Positions 5,487 through 5,784 of a DNA stretch of 5,784 nucleotides are shown here, one piece after another. Source of the stretch: an uncultured Methanomicrobiales archaeon (GTDB lineage: Archaea > Thermoplasmatota > Thermoplasmata > Methanomassiliicoccales > Methanomethylophilaceae). The notes beneath the pieces were generated by a model. The model saw only the letters and a list, made by a program, of their open reading frames with translations, searched no databases and had not been told where the DNA came from. A program made the position numbers and the translations under genes. The first letter of the stretch is position 1. Each line of letters opens with the position of its first letter. The DNA is taken from contig CAMMYR010000048.1 of NCBI GenBank assembly GCA_946528255.1, positions 1 to 5,784 on the forward strand, written 5' to 3'.

Positions 5487-5784
5487 TTACCAAACGTGGA
5501 GTGCTTGACATATCACGACGATGACGTTCACACTGGTGAATGCAAGCATCGTCAGAGTATACCAGTTCATCTTCTTGGCGATAACGGCTGACTCATCGTT
5601 CTGCTCCTTCATGAGACCGATAGTCTTCACGAAGGTCGCGTTGAGTTTATGGATATCCTCGTTGCAATGACTGGTATACAGAGAATCAAGGGATAACCTG
5701 TACGATCTCAGAGAATCGATATACACGTGGTTGCCGTCCATAAAGAGATTTATGAAGTTGGATGCATAGGACACGAATCCGGAC
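5487..5784 (-). CDS. C-terminal part of an unidentified membrane-anchored protein (partial)
   Basis: The frame is open to the right edge of the window, so only the last 99 residues are seen and the true start lies outside; the GTG at 5774 is not preceded by a clear ribosome binding site and should not be taken as the start. The visible part has a helical, polar stretch (NHVYIDSLRSYRLSLDSLY, then NATFVKTIGLMKEQNDESAV) and ends in one strongly hydrophobic segment of about 24 residues (WYTLTMLAFTSVNVIVVICQ) that stops just before the C-terminus, giving a tail-anchored or last-helix topology. I do not recognise the family. Base composition is clearly lower in GC than the central genes, and it lies beyond a tRNA gene, which suggests an acquired region. 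It is convergent with the tRNA. Confidence 0.6.
   Translation of the reverse strand, partial: SGFVSYASNFINLFMDGNHVYIDSLRSYRLSLDSLYTSHCNEDIHKLNATFVKTIGLMKEQNDESAVIAKKMNWYTLTMLAFTSVNVIVVICQALHVW

Noticed and set aside
5143..5508. 121-codon + strand open frame beginning inside the tRNA-Ser
   Set aside because: It starts within the mature tRNA and its N-terminal part is tRNA sequence. No family features or start signal are present.

Overview
The window looks like part of an archaeal chromosome, most likely from the Thermoplasmata/Methanomassiliicoccales side of the Euryarchaeota. The lineage is an inference from a DUF357 gene (an archaeal family), TATA-box-like promoters, GGAGTGAT-type ribosome binding sites, an archaeal-style ProA C-terminus and an AGCS carrier of the kind known from methanogens. 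The main genes are GC-rich. The two flanks (about 340-585 and from 5208 to the right edge) are more AT-rich and look eroded or acquired.

Left edge, + strand (39-458): a DUF357 protein whose conserved domain is complete but whose reading frame runs on into unrelated DNA. That DNA, read on the - strand (about 347-477), encodes the frameshifted last ~40 residues of a DUF4143-type AAA ATPase. A small inverted repeat and a GC-rich terminator hairpin follow.

Centre, - strand, in transcription order 4993 to 622: (1) a 833-residue fusion of gamma-glutamyl phosphate reductase (ProA, N-terminal) and glutamate 5-kinase with a PUA domain (ProB, C-terminal), covering the first two enzymatic steps from glutamate to proline; (2) a 479-residue AGCS-family sodium:alanine/glycine symporter; (3) a 119-residue four-helix membrane protein starting 4 bases after the symporter stop, with its ribosome binding site overlapping that stop. 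Genes 2 and 3 form a tight pair. The fusion gene lies 66 bases upstream of the symporter, and its stop codon sits inside a likely symporter promoter, so the two may be co-transcribed or separately expressed.

Right flank, + strand: an intact tRNA-Ser(CGA) with encoded CCA (5122-5207) and its own TATA box, transcribed divergently from the proline gene. Immediately downstream is a short degenerate tRNA-Ser-like remnant sharing a 13-base T-arm identity. The window ends in the C-terminal part of an unidentified - strand protein with a terminal membrane helix.

The most noteworthy items are the ProA-ProB fusion, in the opposite domain order to plant/animal P5CS and retaining what looks like a ProB start with a good Shine-Dalgarno site at the fusion joint; the DUF357/DUF4143 remnant junction; and the tRNA-Ser remnant beside AT-rich DNA. 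I see no CRISPR array, no complete mobile element, and no convincing entirely new multi-gene system.
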